NCBI GenBank assembly: GCA_950022655.1
Contig: OX465587.1
Span: 35,149,153-35,213,152, forward strand
DNA: 64,000 nucleotides
Origin: Alentia gelatinosa
Taxonomy: Eukaryota; Annelida; Polychaeta; Phyllodocida; Polynoidae
Reading direction: 5' to 3'
Shown here: positions 56,101 to 63,141 of the stretch, piece by piece
Numbering within the stretch: position 1 is the first letter of the stretch
Layout: each line of letters starts with the position of its first letter
Translations under genes and position numbers: made by a program
The notes under the pieces: model-generated
What the model saw: the letters and a program-made list of their open reading frames with translations, nothing else
What the model was told of the DNA's origin: nothing
Databases searched by the model: none

Positions 56101-59100
56101 ATAATATACATAAGTATAGATGAAATGATAGAAATCAAGAATAATCCCATGAGTCTGGAGGATAGCACCATACAATGACGTATACCAAAATAAGTATAAC
56201 ACTTTGTTTATTTTGGATAAAGGTTCGTGCCCTCAGTTTTCGTTTAAAAATCCACAGCCCAGTTCCACGGCCGATGCCGCATGGTACCAGGCAAAAAACA
56301 TTTTTTATGAAGTTTTAACAGCAATTGGCTCTTCAACTACCGTGCTGTCAATGATGTTGAGCATGTGACCTTCTCCACAGCACCTATTTCTATATACATG
56401 TACCTGCCTAGCAGTCAATGACACGTCTGCTGTGCAGTGGCCATGCTATGTTGCATGGTCAGCCCAATAGAACACCCCCTTTAGGCTGCATTGTGGCTGC
56501 TTTGACCCTTCATACGTCGCTTCTTTTAAGATACTGTGATTAATCCCAAACCTCTGAATAATATTTCTATTATAATAAGTCAGCTCCAAATATCTGAATT
56601 AGACACAACACTTTGTGAAAGGGTCATACCCGCTTATTGCGACTACAAGTCCTTAACCCTTTGGGGGCGGATAATGCCTGGATGCATTCCCCAGCATAGA
56701 CCGGATAATGCCTTGAGGCATTATTTATGAAATTTTGTAATATTTACTATTTCATTGTTTTATAAAGAAATAATCGATCAATAGATATGAAACTTTCAGA
56801 GAATATACCTATTATATAGTATTTAACGCTATTTGGTAAAACAAATGATAAAAATAAGGATGACGGGTCTTATCACATGATCAAACAATCGAATATCGGT
56901 TTGAATGAAAATCGACCCGTCCCTTGGTGTTATACCAGTCCCAAGTACCCACTGCAACCAATAGGACTCTGCCACACACACCCGCCTTGAAAGGGTTAAT
57001 ACTTGAGCACAGTAATCTTTCTCTGTCTCTTCATTTCAGTGAACACTGCGATACTTGAGTTGTAACCTAAATTTGTATATTGATTTTCAGACGTAACATC
57101 ATTGATTCTATAGATAATGAGACATATCTGCAGACATGTCGCTACGATTCATCACATGAGCTGAACCAGTTCTGTCCTATATTCCGTATCGGCACCATCA
57201 TTGAGGAGGCCGGTCAGGACATGTCCGACATAGCCGTCAAAGTAAGTGACTCTCTGCCTGTAAGCGTATAAGACATAGACATGCTGATGTGGGATGTTAG
57301 CTGAGTTGTTTAAGGACGCCTGCCTGGGGCCTAGCTACTCCCATAAGGACGGGTGCCGGTGGTAGTCTGTCTGGTTAGAGGACGGCCACATAATAGTTAA
57401 AACTGATATCCAAGTTTGTAATCATGCAGTATGATACATAATCATAAATATTTTATTTATTTTATATATAAATACTAAATAAGATGTTTTATCTTCATAT
57501 TCTGAAGATTTCATGAATATTGCTCTATTATTTCTTTTTTTAAACATTTTTGTTAATATTGGGACAATGATGCCTCAAGACATCATGCGTCTTTAGTGGA
57601 GTGATGCCTCCAGGCATCATACGTCTTTAGTGCGGTGATGCCTCCAGGCGTCATGCGTCCTTAAAGGGTTTAAGAGCGCTGGACTCGAAATCACAAGGTT
57701 GTGGGACATTGTGGTTTCGGATCCCACTGCAGCCACCTTTCTCCGTCATCCCCAGACTTACTGCTATATCAAAGGCCAGTCCTTCTCATACCATGTCCAT
57801 GTGGTATAGAGTGCAGCAACCTTTCTCCTTCATCCCCAGACTTACTGCTATATCAAAGGCCAGTCCTTCTTATACCATGTCCATGTGGTGTGGTGTGCAG
57901 CCAACTTTCTCTTTCATCCCCAGACTTACTGCTATATCAAAAGCCAGTCCTTCTCATACCATGTCCATGTGGTATGGAGTGCAGCAACCTTTCTCCTTCA
58001 TCCCCAGACTTACTGCTATATCAAAGGCCAGTCCTTCTCATGCTATGTCCATGTGGTATGGAGTGCAGCAACCTTTCTCTTTCATCCCCAGACTTACTGC
58101 TATATCAAAGGCCAGTCCTTCCCATACCATGTCCATGTGGTGTGGTGTGCAGCCGCCTTTCTCCTTCACCCCAGCAGTGGTAGACTTACTGCTATATCAA
58201 AGGCTAATCCTTCTCATACCATTTTAATGTGATGTGGGAAGGAAAAGAACTCTCACCTCGGTAGATGGGTAGGGGTGAGATTTCCATCTAAATTCCCTAG
58301 ATTTAATCACCGCTGCTGTGGTGTAAAAGCCTTAAGAAAAGCTGAACCTTAAGAAAGTCTGGAATGAAAACCTGTAATGGTTGATTAGACGTTAAAGAAA
58401 CAAACATGCTGATCATCAATTGGTCACAATTGCTGTTGATAGCAGTTTTTCATTTCTCAATAGAAATCCACTTCTTTTCATATCCTGTATATAAATAATC
58501 TTTTTCTTGTATACAACTAGAGATGATAGTAATTGAGCCCTCTTCACAAATACAACATATCTGTATACTCCTTGTATGGTAATACATACTTCCTATGTGA
58601 TTCCTTTGTGATGGCCGTCACCCTAAATCAACTTATTAGGCCACGTACGCTCTAAACAAACAGAAGCAAACGACCTGTATTTACATAGATATGGCTGAGA
58701 TTAAATGAACTCTGTTGTTTGTCTGCTGCCGGCGACCACTGTGTTCTGCTGAAAAACACCAGCTTAGGCGAATGTATTATGCATTTTCAAACGTGAATAC
58801 AAAAAAATGTAAGTGAAATAGTTTAACTATCAGTTAATACAGGTATACGAGACTTTCTATCATTTCGTGCAAGACTGCGGAGGTTGTGTTTTGTTAGTGA
58901 GGTCTCATCGCTATCTTCTTTGTGTAGGGCTGTAGTCTGGACTTCAATATTATATCAGACATGATTTGATTATGATAAAGTTTTTTTTGTTTTTTTTTTC
59001 CGGCTTGTGTAAGAGGTGTTTCGCCACGTCTTTCAAATCTTTGATTATGATAAAGTCTCGGGTGGTTGTGTTTCCTTAGGGAGGTGTCATCGCAATCTCC

Positions 59101-62100
59101 ATCGTGTGGGACTGTAACCTGGACTTCGACATCAGTAACTGTAAACCTCAGTACTCATTCCGACGTCTGGACGATCCATTTGTGAAAATATCAAAAGGAT
59201 GGAATTTCAGGTAATATCTTTTAGATAGCTGAATATAATACTGGTTTTTTTTCATCATCTTTATACATTCTTATAGTTTAGACGAGGCTAAGTGTTATCT
59301 CATTGGCAGCTACCGCTTGAATGAGCTCGATGTCTGTTATCGGCTACGTCATCGGAACCGTTCGATTGTGACGACCATAGTGACAGTAGCGGAATCGTGG
59401 TGATTTGCTTAGTGTCAATTGTTGACAACACGGTTTGTGAGTAACAAATTGGGTATGTCGGATGTTGTCAGGGTGTGGGTATGACAACAACAGCATCTTT
59501 ATACATTCTGTAAGTGCTATTATTATTCCTTCTATGAATAGTGAGATCTTAGAAAGAAAATGAGCGTTAGGTTTGTGTCTCCATTCGCCATCCAGTTTGG
59601 AGCACTCGATAATATGAATGAGGCGATAGCTGAGTGAATATTCAAAAGCGCTCCGAAAAAGATGGTGAATGGGGACCAAACATGAAAATGTTTCCGATTT
59701 TTATCTTAGTCTGCAAATATTCATGTTCATCTCCCATTAAGTATGAGTTACCTTACTCACAAGCCTGTTGAATACGAGTTCCTAATGTTAAGCTTATGGA
59801 CGTTCATACCAGGCTAAGATAAAAAATATAGATTGGCAACCCTCGATAAATCATATTAGGTTCAGTTATTCTATTAGTCACTGACAGAAAGGATATGCTT
59901 ATGAAATTGACAAGGCTTATGATATTTTTTAGTAGACAGAGTACTATATCAAAACACCAATGGCCCGGTCTGCTTGGGTGGACAGCAATTACCAATCTGT
60001 TCACCCTCTTGGTCGCCTCGCCTCCTCATGGTGCAGAACGGATATGCTTACACATAAGCATAACTAATGCAATTGGGATGGGGAGTTAGCTAAGTGGTAA
60101 AGAGCACTGGACTTGTAATCCCAAGGTTGTCGGACTTTGTTGATTTGAGTCCCACTGCAGCCACTTTTCTCCTTCACCCCAAGCAGTGGTAGATTTACTG
60201 CTATATCAAAGGCCAATCCTTCTTATACCATGTCTGTGTGGTGTGGGAACTCTCACCTCTGTAAATGTGTAGGGGTGGGATTTCTACCTACATTCATCTC
60301 ATAGATTCGATCAAATCCAAAGTAAGTCTAATTTAACAAATTGGATGTTAAACTACCCAAACAAACAAACAAATACCAATGTTCATATCATGCACATTGA
60401 TCCCAATAAAGGGGCTGAGACCTCAGCCTATTTGTAAGGCTGGTTTTAATGATCTAGCCAAGTGTGCATTACGTTCAATACAGACATATTCTTTTACCTA
60501 CCTCATATAAAACGTGTTATTTCCGATGATATCCGCTTGGAGATTCTATCGCACAGAGAGACAGAGTGAACCAGACATAGGGATGGAGACTGAAGGGCCA
60601 CGAGAGTAAGATTCTCGTGTAGTGCTAAACATAATCCTGCTATTCTTCGGAGTCGCTAGTAAAGAACAAAAACGTCTTCAACTTTGAAGATATTGTACAG
60701 GTACAAGGGACAAATCGGGGAAAATTAGCTCGACACCTTGCCAATAATAATGAGCTGTCAAACAAAGGCATGTATCCAAACAGTGAAAAGACAAAACGTG
60801 TCTAGAATTACAAATCCCAAACGCTGACTCTAAGCTTATTCTTAGTCAATGATTTAAAGCCATCATAAGTTTCAGTCCTTCTCAAATGCGGAGTTAGCCT
60901 ATTCCAGGCTGATCCCCCATGGCATTGAAGAGATCTCATATATGAGGCACAGTTCGGTTTATCAATATAAAGAATTGGGGCATCATAGCCCTAGTGTGTC
61001 TTATGGTTCTATCAACAAATGAAACATCACATGATCTTTTGTACATATAATTCAGAACATGGGCTTCCGTTTTTTCTTTAAGCATAGGGACTTCAGCATA
61101 CCGATGCAAATCTTTGATCGGGGTATAGACGGTAGCTCTGAGGCAGATCCTAAGTGCATTATTTTGTAAAAATCTGAAGGGAGTCTGTGAAATAGGCATG
61201 AGCACCATCGAAAATTACGTCACCATAATCAAAGTATGGAAGAATAGCTGTTTTATATACCTCAAGAGCAGCCTTCCTTGACATGTAGCCCCTCATTTTT
61301 GCAAGCTGATATAGACGAAAAGAGATACTTTTCTTAAGTGATGCAAAATGGTGTCGGAAGTCCAGGTTTGAGTCAAGGACTATTCCTAAATATTTGTATG
61401 AGATCACTTTTTTTACCTCTTGGTTATCAACAAAGAGTTGGTTTTGATTAACAAGGTGTTTTTTCTTTTTAGCCGAGAATAAAATATGCTTGGTTTTTCC
61501 TATATTAATGCTTAACTTATTTTGAATGCACCAGGTTACAAAACAGTTTAGGTCAGCCTGCATGTCAGTGTACAAAGAGTCAATATCGTTTCCCTGATTG
61601 TAGATAACAGTATCGTTGGCAAATAAAATGGTGACTGTAATCATATTTATACATAAAATAGATATTCTGCTGCAGATCTTGTGAATGGGGTTATAACCCT
61701 GCCTGATCGCACTGATAAGGATTAAGTTTTTACCCAAAGGATACCTTTAAAATGATAAAGGACATTGAAACCAATTTACTGAGTGTAGCAGCCTGATAGT
61801 CAGGCTAGAGTCGGATACAAATGTAGAAAGGGATCGATTAGTGCAACCTACCTCAATAGTTATATTTTTTCTAAAAAAAAAGAAAAAAAAAAGGAGCAAA
61901 TTGTTGGTGACCACCAAAAACATCAATAAAGCTAATTTTGTAATCATTGTATGTTGTGATAGCATGTAACATACTGGAATCGAACAATAACAATTTTGCT
62001 AAAGAAAAACAATTTTGCTAAAGAAAAAAACCCAAAAAAACCACACACACTAAAGAGTGTACTTTAGGGATGCCAGTTGGGTTCAGAAAAAATACATTGG

Positions 62101-62678
62101 AATATTCTTTTATTGCATTACAGGGTTTACACATGACATATGCTTTACAGGGGGGAATCAATGGAAGGCTCAAGTTTTTACTTGGGTCAGTGGGGAGGTT
62201 CAGTGGGGGATCTTGGGCTGTGGTTGAATTGGATAATTTCGTAGTTGGTATATCAATACTACATTAGGATTTTTTTTTTTCATTCTGAAAATGAAAACAT
62301 AACACTCAATGGAAACATTGAAAACTGGCATCCCTGCAGTACTTACATATGATCCCTCTTGGTCTTGAGAAAGTGGTTTGCTACTTTTGCGAACTCTAGT
62401 TTCTCCGTTGCATGCTGGAAACTAGCTGGTAGTGCATTCCACAAACTTATTCCCCAATACATTTTTAACACTTCAGAAATGATAAACTGATGGATATAAA
62501 ATGTTGTTCTTATTGAACCAGATACGCCAATTACTACTACGAGAACTCGGTGGAAACCCGGGACCTGATCAAAGCCACCGGCATCCGGTTTGTGATAAAA
62601 GTGGACGGGGCGGCGGGCAAATTCAACCCCATGCCGCTGTTCACCAACATCGGTTCAGGCATAGGACTGCTGGCCATT
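46988..62678 (+). CDS. P2RX4-like: P2X purinergic receptor (ATP-gated cation channel), 3' part outside window
   Basis: Nine exons join in phase (46988-47148, 48651-48795, 50913-50984, 51758-51836, 54286-54394, 55291-55377, 57091-57241, 59080-59210, 62522-62678), giving 364 codons. P2X receptors are trimeric plasma-membrane channels opened by extracellular ATP. Present are the N-terminal TPK phosphorylation motif, TM1, all ten ectodomain cysteines, and the ATP-site residues: TKLKG (two Lys), FTVLIKN (Thr, Lys), NFR (Asn, Arg) and LIKATGIRF (Lys). The start of TM2 is NIGSGIGLLAI. TM2's remainder, the YxxxK motif and the C-terminus must follow beyond 64000. Exon sizes match vertebrate P2X genes, except that exon 9 equals vertebrate exons 9+10. 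The wording is closest to P2X4, but orthology within an invertebrate is not one-to-one. No lesion is visible. Confidence 0.95.
47553..47700 (+). repeat. SINE body fragment (P2X intron 1)
   Basis: CCATGTCTATGTGGTGCGG, GCAGCCACCTTTCTCC and AGCAGTGGTAGATTTACTAC belong to the body of the tRNA-headed SINE seen complete at 55611. The head is missing. Confidence 0.7.
47805..47965 (+). mobile_element. Hairpin element E
   Basis: Left CATGGGCTTAACATGGGATT and TTGGCTCCGTAAT pair with ATTACGGAGCCAA and AAATCCCATG around the tip CACTCGTCTTCGACTCGTG, which contains an altered inverse of the family tip. It ends with TTTTTTATTAGGGGTAGG and ATAAA. The opposite core end is not evident. Confidence 0.65.
48340..48425 (+). 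repeat. SINE tail fragment
   Basis: ACACTCGTGATGTAAAAGAG, CTTGAGAAAGTCTGGTAAGG and TTGACTAGACGTTAAATC, then CAAACCAAAGAAACAAAC. This is the 3' end of the SINE family with its AAAC-rich tail. Confidence 0.75.
48651..48795 (+). CDS. P2X exon 2: end of TM1 and first ATP-site lysines
   Basis: 145 nt, acceptor TTTGGTAG, donor GTACTATA. It encodes YKKGYQETD after TM1, TKLKG with the two ATP-binding lysines, and TWDVADYVVPPE. Confidence 0.95.
48918..49060 (+). repeat. Hairpin B
   Basis: The left arm GAGTTTAGGGTCTGAGCTCG..TTTGAATCATGTAGTAATTCAC pairs with GTGAATTACGTAGTGATTCA..CAGGCTCTGACACTAAACTT. The tip is AAGGCGAAGCCGC. The arms are homologous to hairpin D at 41150-41293, in the opposite direction. 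It adjoins the core at 49064-49194. Confidence 0.78.
49064..49194 (+). mobile_element. Core between hairpins B and F
   Basis: Ends are ATTTATCTCATCC and GGGGTGAGATAAT. GATACAAGTTCCCAATGTTA and the CAAATGATAG / TGACTAATGGGCT-type interior match, in inverse, the core of element D. It is flanked by a different hairpin on each side. Confidence 0.75.
49199..49340 (+). repeat. Hairpin F
   Basis: AACTGGCTTACTGTCTTTGT and ATGTCAAAAATA pair with TATTTTGACATACTAAGACA and GCCAGC. Inside, ATTATTGATCAGATACATCC pairs with GGATGTATCTGATCAATAAT, with a CCGAGGCAGACGG tip. Its arms are unrelated to hairpins A, B or C. Confidence 0.78.
49402..49436 (+). promoter_or_regulatory. CRE-type palindrome followed by TATATATA
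   Basis: CGTACGTCAC-AGT-GTGACGTACG (49402-49424) is a perfect 10-base-arm palindrome with TACGTCA half sites of CREB/ATF type. CTATATATATG follows directly (49426-49436). It is the same arrangement as at 41328-41371, again beside a hairpin of this family. Confidence 0.5.
49636..49983 (+). mobile_element. Hairpin element C (long hairpin + core with second hairpin)
   Basis: The hairpin, 49636-49779, pairs AGAACTACA..GACAATACTCCAC and TTTGGATGTGCCG with CGGTACATCCAAA and GTGGAGTATTG..TGTGGTTCT. Its tip is GAGGCGAAGCCGAGTGA. The core, 49781-49983, spans ATTTATCTCACCCC to GGGGTAAGATAAAT and contains ACTACGCCGCAGCCGTGGCG (then TAGT). An inverted, truncated copy of the whole unit is element J at 62687-62925. 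Confidence 0.8.
49987..50372. repeat. Interspersed repeat, GATTGGCCACCAC family, copy 2
   Basis: Starts ATTGGCCACCACCCCTGTCT and ends TAGTGTAGCACTGGCGGCCA. It aligns along its length with 10287-10750 but is shorter and diverged. It lies in P2X intron 2. Confidence 0.6.
50373..50912. other. P2X intron 2, 3' part
   Basis: No element was recognised. AGGTGTTCTTGACTAATGGA and TAGCTGTTCTTCACTAATGG (50540-50590) form a short local duplication. Confidence 0.4.
50913..50984 (+). CDS. P2X exon 3
   Basis: 72 nt, phase 0 on both sides, the same size as vertebrate P2X exon 3. It encodes FFITTNVVLTKGQKQGECEE with the first ectodomain Cys. Confidence 0.95.
50985..51757. other. P2X intron 3
   Basis: 773 bp with no recognisable element, apart from ordinary donor (GTGAGTAA) and acceptor (TTTCAG) signals. 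Confidence 0.5.
51758..51836 (+). CDS. P2X exon 4
   Basis: 79 nt, acceptor GTTTCAG, donor GTAAGAAT. It encodes DWTIPDARCDDNATHCQPG with two cysteines and an N-A-T glycosylation site. It is out of frame with the longer open frame that overlaps it. Confidence 0.9.
51837..53300. other. P2X intron 4, 5' part
   Basis: No gene. GTGATTGTGTATC / GATGATCGGTG and ACAGTTTGTTCA words recur every 80-130 bp between 52680 and 53280 and again at 53830-53940 and 54240-54300. This suggests an old diverged tandem array. 53020-53095 (ATACGCCCGGTGTGAAATAT) matches, in inverse, 54610-54690. Confidence 0.5.
53306..53697 (+). mobile_element. tRNA-headed SINE, copy with 5' extension
   Basis: The tRNA-like head GGAGATAGCTCAGTGGTAAA (A box) and TGATTCGGGTCCCAC (B box) at about 53412-53465 leads into AGCAGTGGTAGATTTACTGC, GTAAAAGAACTCTCACCTCG and a tail ending (CAAA)n. 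A preceding 100 bp (ATTACCAATCTGTTCACCCT, CTTGGTCGCCTCGCCTCCTC) is shared with the copy at 59960. Confidence 0.82.
53935..54236 (-). mobile_element. Hairpin element G
   Basis: The core, 53935-54079, runs from TTTATCTTACCC to GGGGTGAGATAAAT with CCCATAGGCTTAACATTGGA. The hairpin, 54082-54236, pairs TTTTGGTCAAAGTTGTAGTT plus CTCC with GGAG plus AACGACGACTTTGACCAAAA. The arms match no other member. Confidence 0.72.
54286..54394 (+). CDS. P2X exon 5
   Basis: 109 nt, acceptor ATTCATAG, donor GTAAGCAC. It encodes GVMTGDCIPATR and AKVCKIFAWCEVE, with cysteines 4-6 of the head domain. Confidence 0.93.
54500..54700. repeat. TATACGC-rich repeat, inverse of 53020-53095
   Basis: TATACGGACGCGTCTTGGCT and GTATTTCACACCTGGCGTA are the inverse of the segment at 53035-53085. 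Both are flanked by TATATACGC / GCGTATATA words, so this is a dispersed palindromic repeat. Confidence 0.6.
54814..55150 (+). mobile_element. Hairpin element H
   Basis: The hairpin, 54814-54932, pairs GAAACCAAACGAGAGTTAGA and CTTGTCAAT with ATTGACAAGTCTAACTCGAG and TTCGGTTTC. The core, 54934-55150, spans ATTTATCCTACCCC to GGGGTAGGATAAA. It has CCCTATGTTAAGTCTATGGC and an inner hairpin TTTATGTCACGGCCTGTCAC with ATAAA. The core ends match element A. Confidence 0.76.
55291..55377 (+). CDS. P2X exon 6: ATP-site Thr/Lys
   Basis: 87 nt, acceptor TTTTACAG, donor GTACGTTT. It encodes NGTEDFTVLIKNWIVFPKFN, containing the Thr and Lys that contact adenine and phosphate in P2X structures. Confidence 0.95.
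55611..55925 (+). mobile_element. tRNA-headed SINE, best-preserved copy
   Basis: The head GGGAGTTAGCTCAGTGGTTA and GAGCACCGGACTTGTATCCC has a clear A box. TGTGGGTTCGAGTCCCACCC has a consensus B box. The body includes TACTGCTATAACAAAGGCCA and CTCACCTCGGTAAATGTG. The tail is TTGACTGGATGTAAAATCAA then (ACAA)n. Because the head leads straight into the SINE body, this is not a tRNA gene. Confidence 0.87.
55926..56650. other. P2X intron 6 sequence without recognised element
   Basis: No gene or repeat boundary was found. Confidence 0.4.
56653..56999. mobile_element. MITE with TTAACCCTTT ends
   Basis: TTAACCCTTTGGGGGCGG at the left is answered by CCGCCTTGAAAGGGTTAA at the right. The left side repeats GGATAATGCCTGGATGCATT and GGATAATGCCTTGAGGCATT. 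No target duplication could be assigned beyond the TTAA-like ends. Confidence 0.7.
57091..57241 (+). CDS. P2X exon 7
   Basis: 151 nt, acceptor GATTTTCAG, donor GTAAGTGA. It encodes TYLQTCRYD, QFCPIFRIGTIIEEAGQDM and IAVK, with cysteines 7 and 8. Confidence 0.95.
57560..57672. repeat. GATGCCTCCAGGCATCAT tandem repeat
   Basis: Three units of about 36 bp, GTGATGCCTCCAGGCATCAT then RCGTCTTTAGTG, each a small palindrome, end at CCTTAAAGGGTTTAA. They share the GATGCCT..AGGCATT words and the AAAGGGTT end with the MITE at 56653, so this is probably a fragment of the same family. Confidence 0.7.
57673..58410 (+). mobile_element. SINE copy with internal 84-bp tandem expansion
   Basis: The head remnant TAAGAGCGCTGGACTCGAAA and TTTCGGATCCCACTGC is followed by repeated units starting CAGACTTACTGCTATATCAA at 57753, 57837, 57921, 58005 and 58089, exactly 84 bp apart. 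The usual body (CAGCAGTGGTAGACTTACTG, CTCACCTCGGTAGATGGG) and the GGTTGATTAGACGTTAAAGA tail follow. Since 84 is a multiple of three, three open frames cross the array; these are not genes. Confidence 0.85.
58411..59079. other. P2X intron 7, 3' part
   Basis: No element was recognised. GATTATGATAAAGT occurs twice (58967 and 59043), and TGGACTTCAATATTATATCA at 58930 weakly echoes exon 8 (TGGACTTCGACATCAGTAAC). It may be a decayed exon duplicate or chance. Confidence 0.35.
59080..59210 (+). CDS. P2X exon 8: NFR nucleotide-binding motif
   Basis: 131 nt, acceptor TTTCCTTAG, donor GTAATATC. It encodes GGVIAISIVWDCNLDF, SNCKPQYSFRRLD and WNFR. It has cysteines 9 and 10, and its last codons carry the N-F-R motif that binds ATP phosphates. 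Confidence 0.95.
59571..59825 (+). mobile_element. Hairpin element I
   Basis: The hairpin, 59571-59680, pairs GTTTGTGTCTCCATTCGCCA and GTTTGGAGC with GCTCCGAAAA and GATGGTGAATGGGGACCAAA (then C). Its tip is GAGGCGATAGCTGAGTGA, two changes from the family tip. The core, 59699-59825, runs TTTTATCTTAGTCTG to CAGGCTAAGATAAAA with TTCCTAATGTTAAGCTTATG. The core ends diverge from CACCCC to TAGTCTG, compensated on the other side. Confidence 0.72.
59960..60375 (+). mobile_element. tRNA-headed SINE with 5' extension, second copy
   Basis: Same structure as 53306-53697: ATTACCAATCTGTTCACCCT, CGCCTCGCCTCC, then the head GGAGTTAGCTAAGTGGTAAA and TTGTTGATTTGAGTCCCACT, the SINE body and a (CAAA)n tail. It lacks a GGGAAGTAAAAG stretch in the body. 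Confidence 0.8.
60528..60640 (+). repeat. Single arm of the 19396 foldback family
   Basis: GAGACAGAGTGAACCAGACA, GGGATGGAGACTGAAGGGCC and ACGAGAGTAAGATTCTCGTG match the right arm at 19650-19722. The partner arm is absent. Confidence 0.65.
60780..61740 (-). pseudogene. LINE reverse transcriptase relic (C-terminal half)
   Basis: The minus-strand frame at 61737-61159 has VTILFANDTVIYNQG (the YADD-box position altered to FAND), LNCFVTWCIQNKLSINIGKT, SYKYLGIVLDSNLDFRHHF and AILPYFDYGDVIFDG. A shifted frame to 60936 holds LQNNALRICLRATVYTPIKD. It is a dead 5'-truncated non-LTR element in P2X intron 8. The thumb wording resembles the fragments at 16367 and 20898. Confidence 0.82.
61741..62521. other. 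P2X intron 8, 3' part
   Basis: No element beyond A-rich tracts (61875-61895, 62000-62040) and a T run at 62271. There is no gene. Confidence 0.4.
62522..62678 (+). CDS. P2X exon 9: last ATP-site lysine and start of TM2
   Basis: 157 nt, acceptor TTGAACCAG (weak pyrimidine tract), donor GTAAGTAA. It encodes YANYYYEN, LIKATGIRFVI, AGKFNPMP and NIGSGIGLLAI. It covers what vertebrates split into exons 9 and 10. The hairpin element J core starts 8 bp after the exon. Confidence 0.94.
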
Positions 62679-62686
62679 GTAAGTAA

Positions 62687-62925
62687 ATTTATCTCACCCC
62701 TGGTACACGTTTAGCCATAGGAATAACATTAGAAAAATATACTCAACAATCACCCTGGTAAAGTGACAATACTACGCCATGGCCGTGGCGTAGTGAATTT
62801 GCTAAGTATATTCTGATTATTCTGAAGTCGTGATGATATTTAATGTCATAGAAAGGGGTAAGATAAATCCAGAACCACACTTAAATCGTAAAATAGACAA
62901 TACTCCACTCGCTTGGCTGTGCCAA
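62687..62925 (-). mobile_element. Hairpin element J, truncated inverted copy of element C
   Basis: The core, 62687-62869, spans ATTTATCTCACCCC to GGGGTAAGATAAAT with ACTACGCCATGGCCGTGGCG (then TAGT) and AAATATACTCAAC. It is followed by AGAACCACACTTAAATCGTA and GACAATACTCCACTCG, which is one arm of the hairpin at 49636-49779, broken off near GCTGTGCC. It starts 8 bp behind the P2X exon 9 splice donor. Confidence 0.8.
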
Positions 62926-63019
62926 CACGCCAACATCTCCACACTACCCCATCCCCCATCCCACAATTATAACAGAGTTTTAACAAGACGTGGCGAAAAC
63001 ACCTCTAGTACAAGCCGAT

Positions 63020-63080
63020 GTAAAAAAAAAAAAAAAAAAAAAATTCTTTTTAATTTCCCCCCCCCCCCCCCCCCCCCACA
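63020..63080. repeat. Adjacent poly-A and poly-C runs
   Basis: About 22 A residues at 63021-63042, then about 20 C residues at 63058-63077. Lengths are prone to assembly error. Confidence 0.85.
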
Positions 63081-63141
63081 ATTATAACAGAGACGTCAGT
63101 TTTCCAGTTTTCCGTGCAAATCCACTTATTCATATCCAGTA

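Noticed and set aside
57701..58232. Repeat protein with 28-residue units in three frames
   Set aside because: The 84-bp expansion of a SINE body keeps all frames open at once, which argues against coding.
58925..58970. Duplicated P2X exon 8 fragment
   Set aside because: The likeness to exon 8 (TGTAGTCTGGACTTCAAT) is short and not flanked by splice sites; chance or a very old duplicate cannot be told apart.
53412..60130. tRNA genes at about 53412, 55625 and 60078
   Set aside because: A and B boxes are present, but no closed acceptor stem was seen and each head runs into the same SINE body and (CAAA)n tail.
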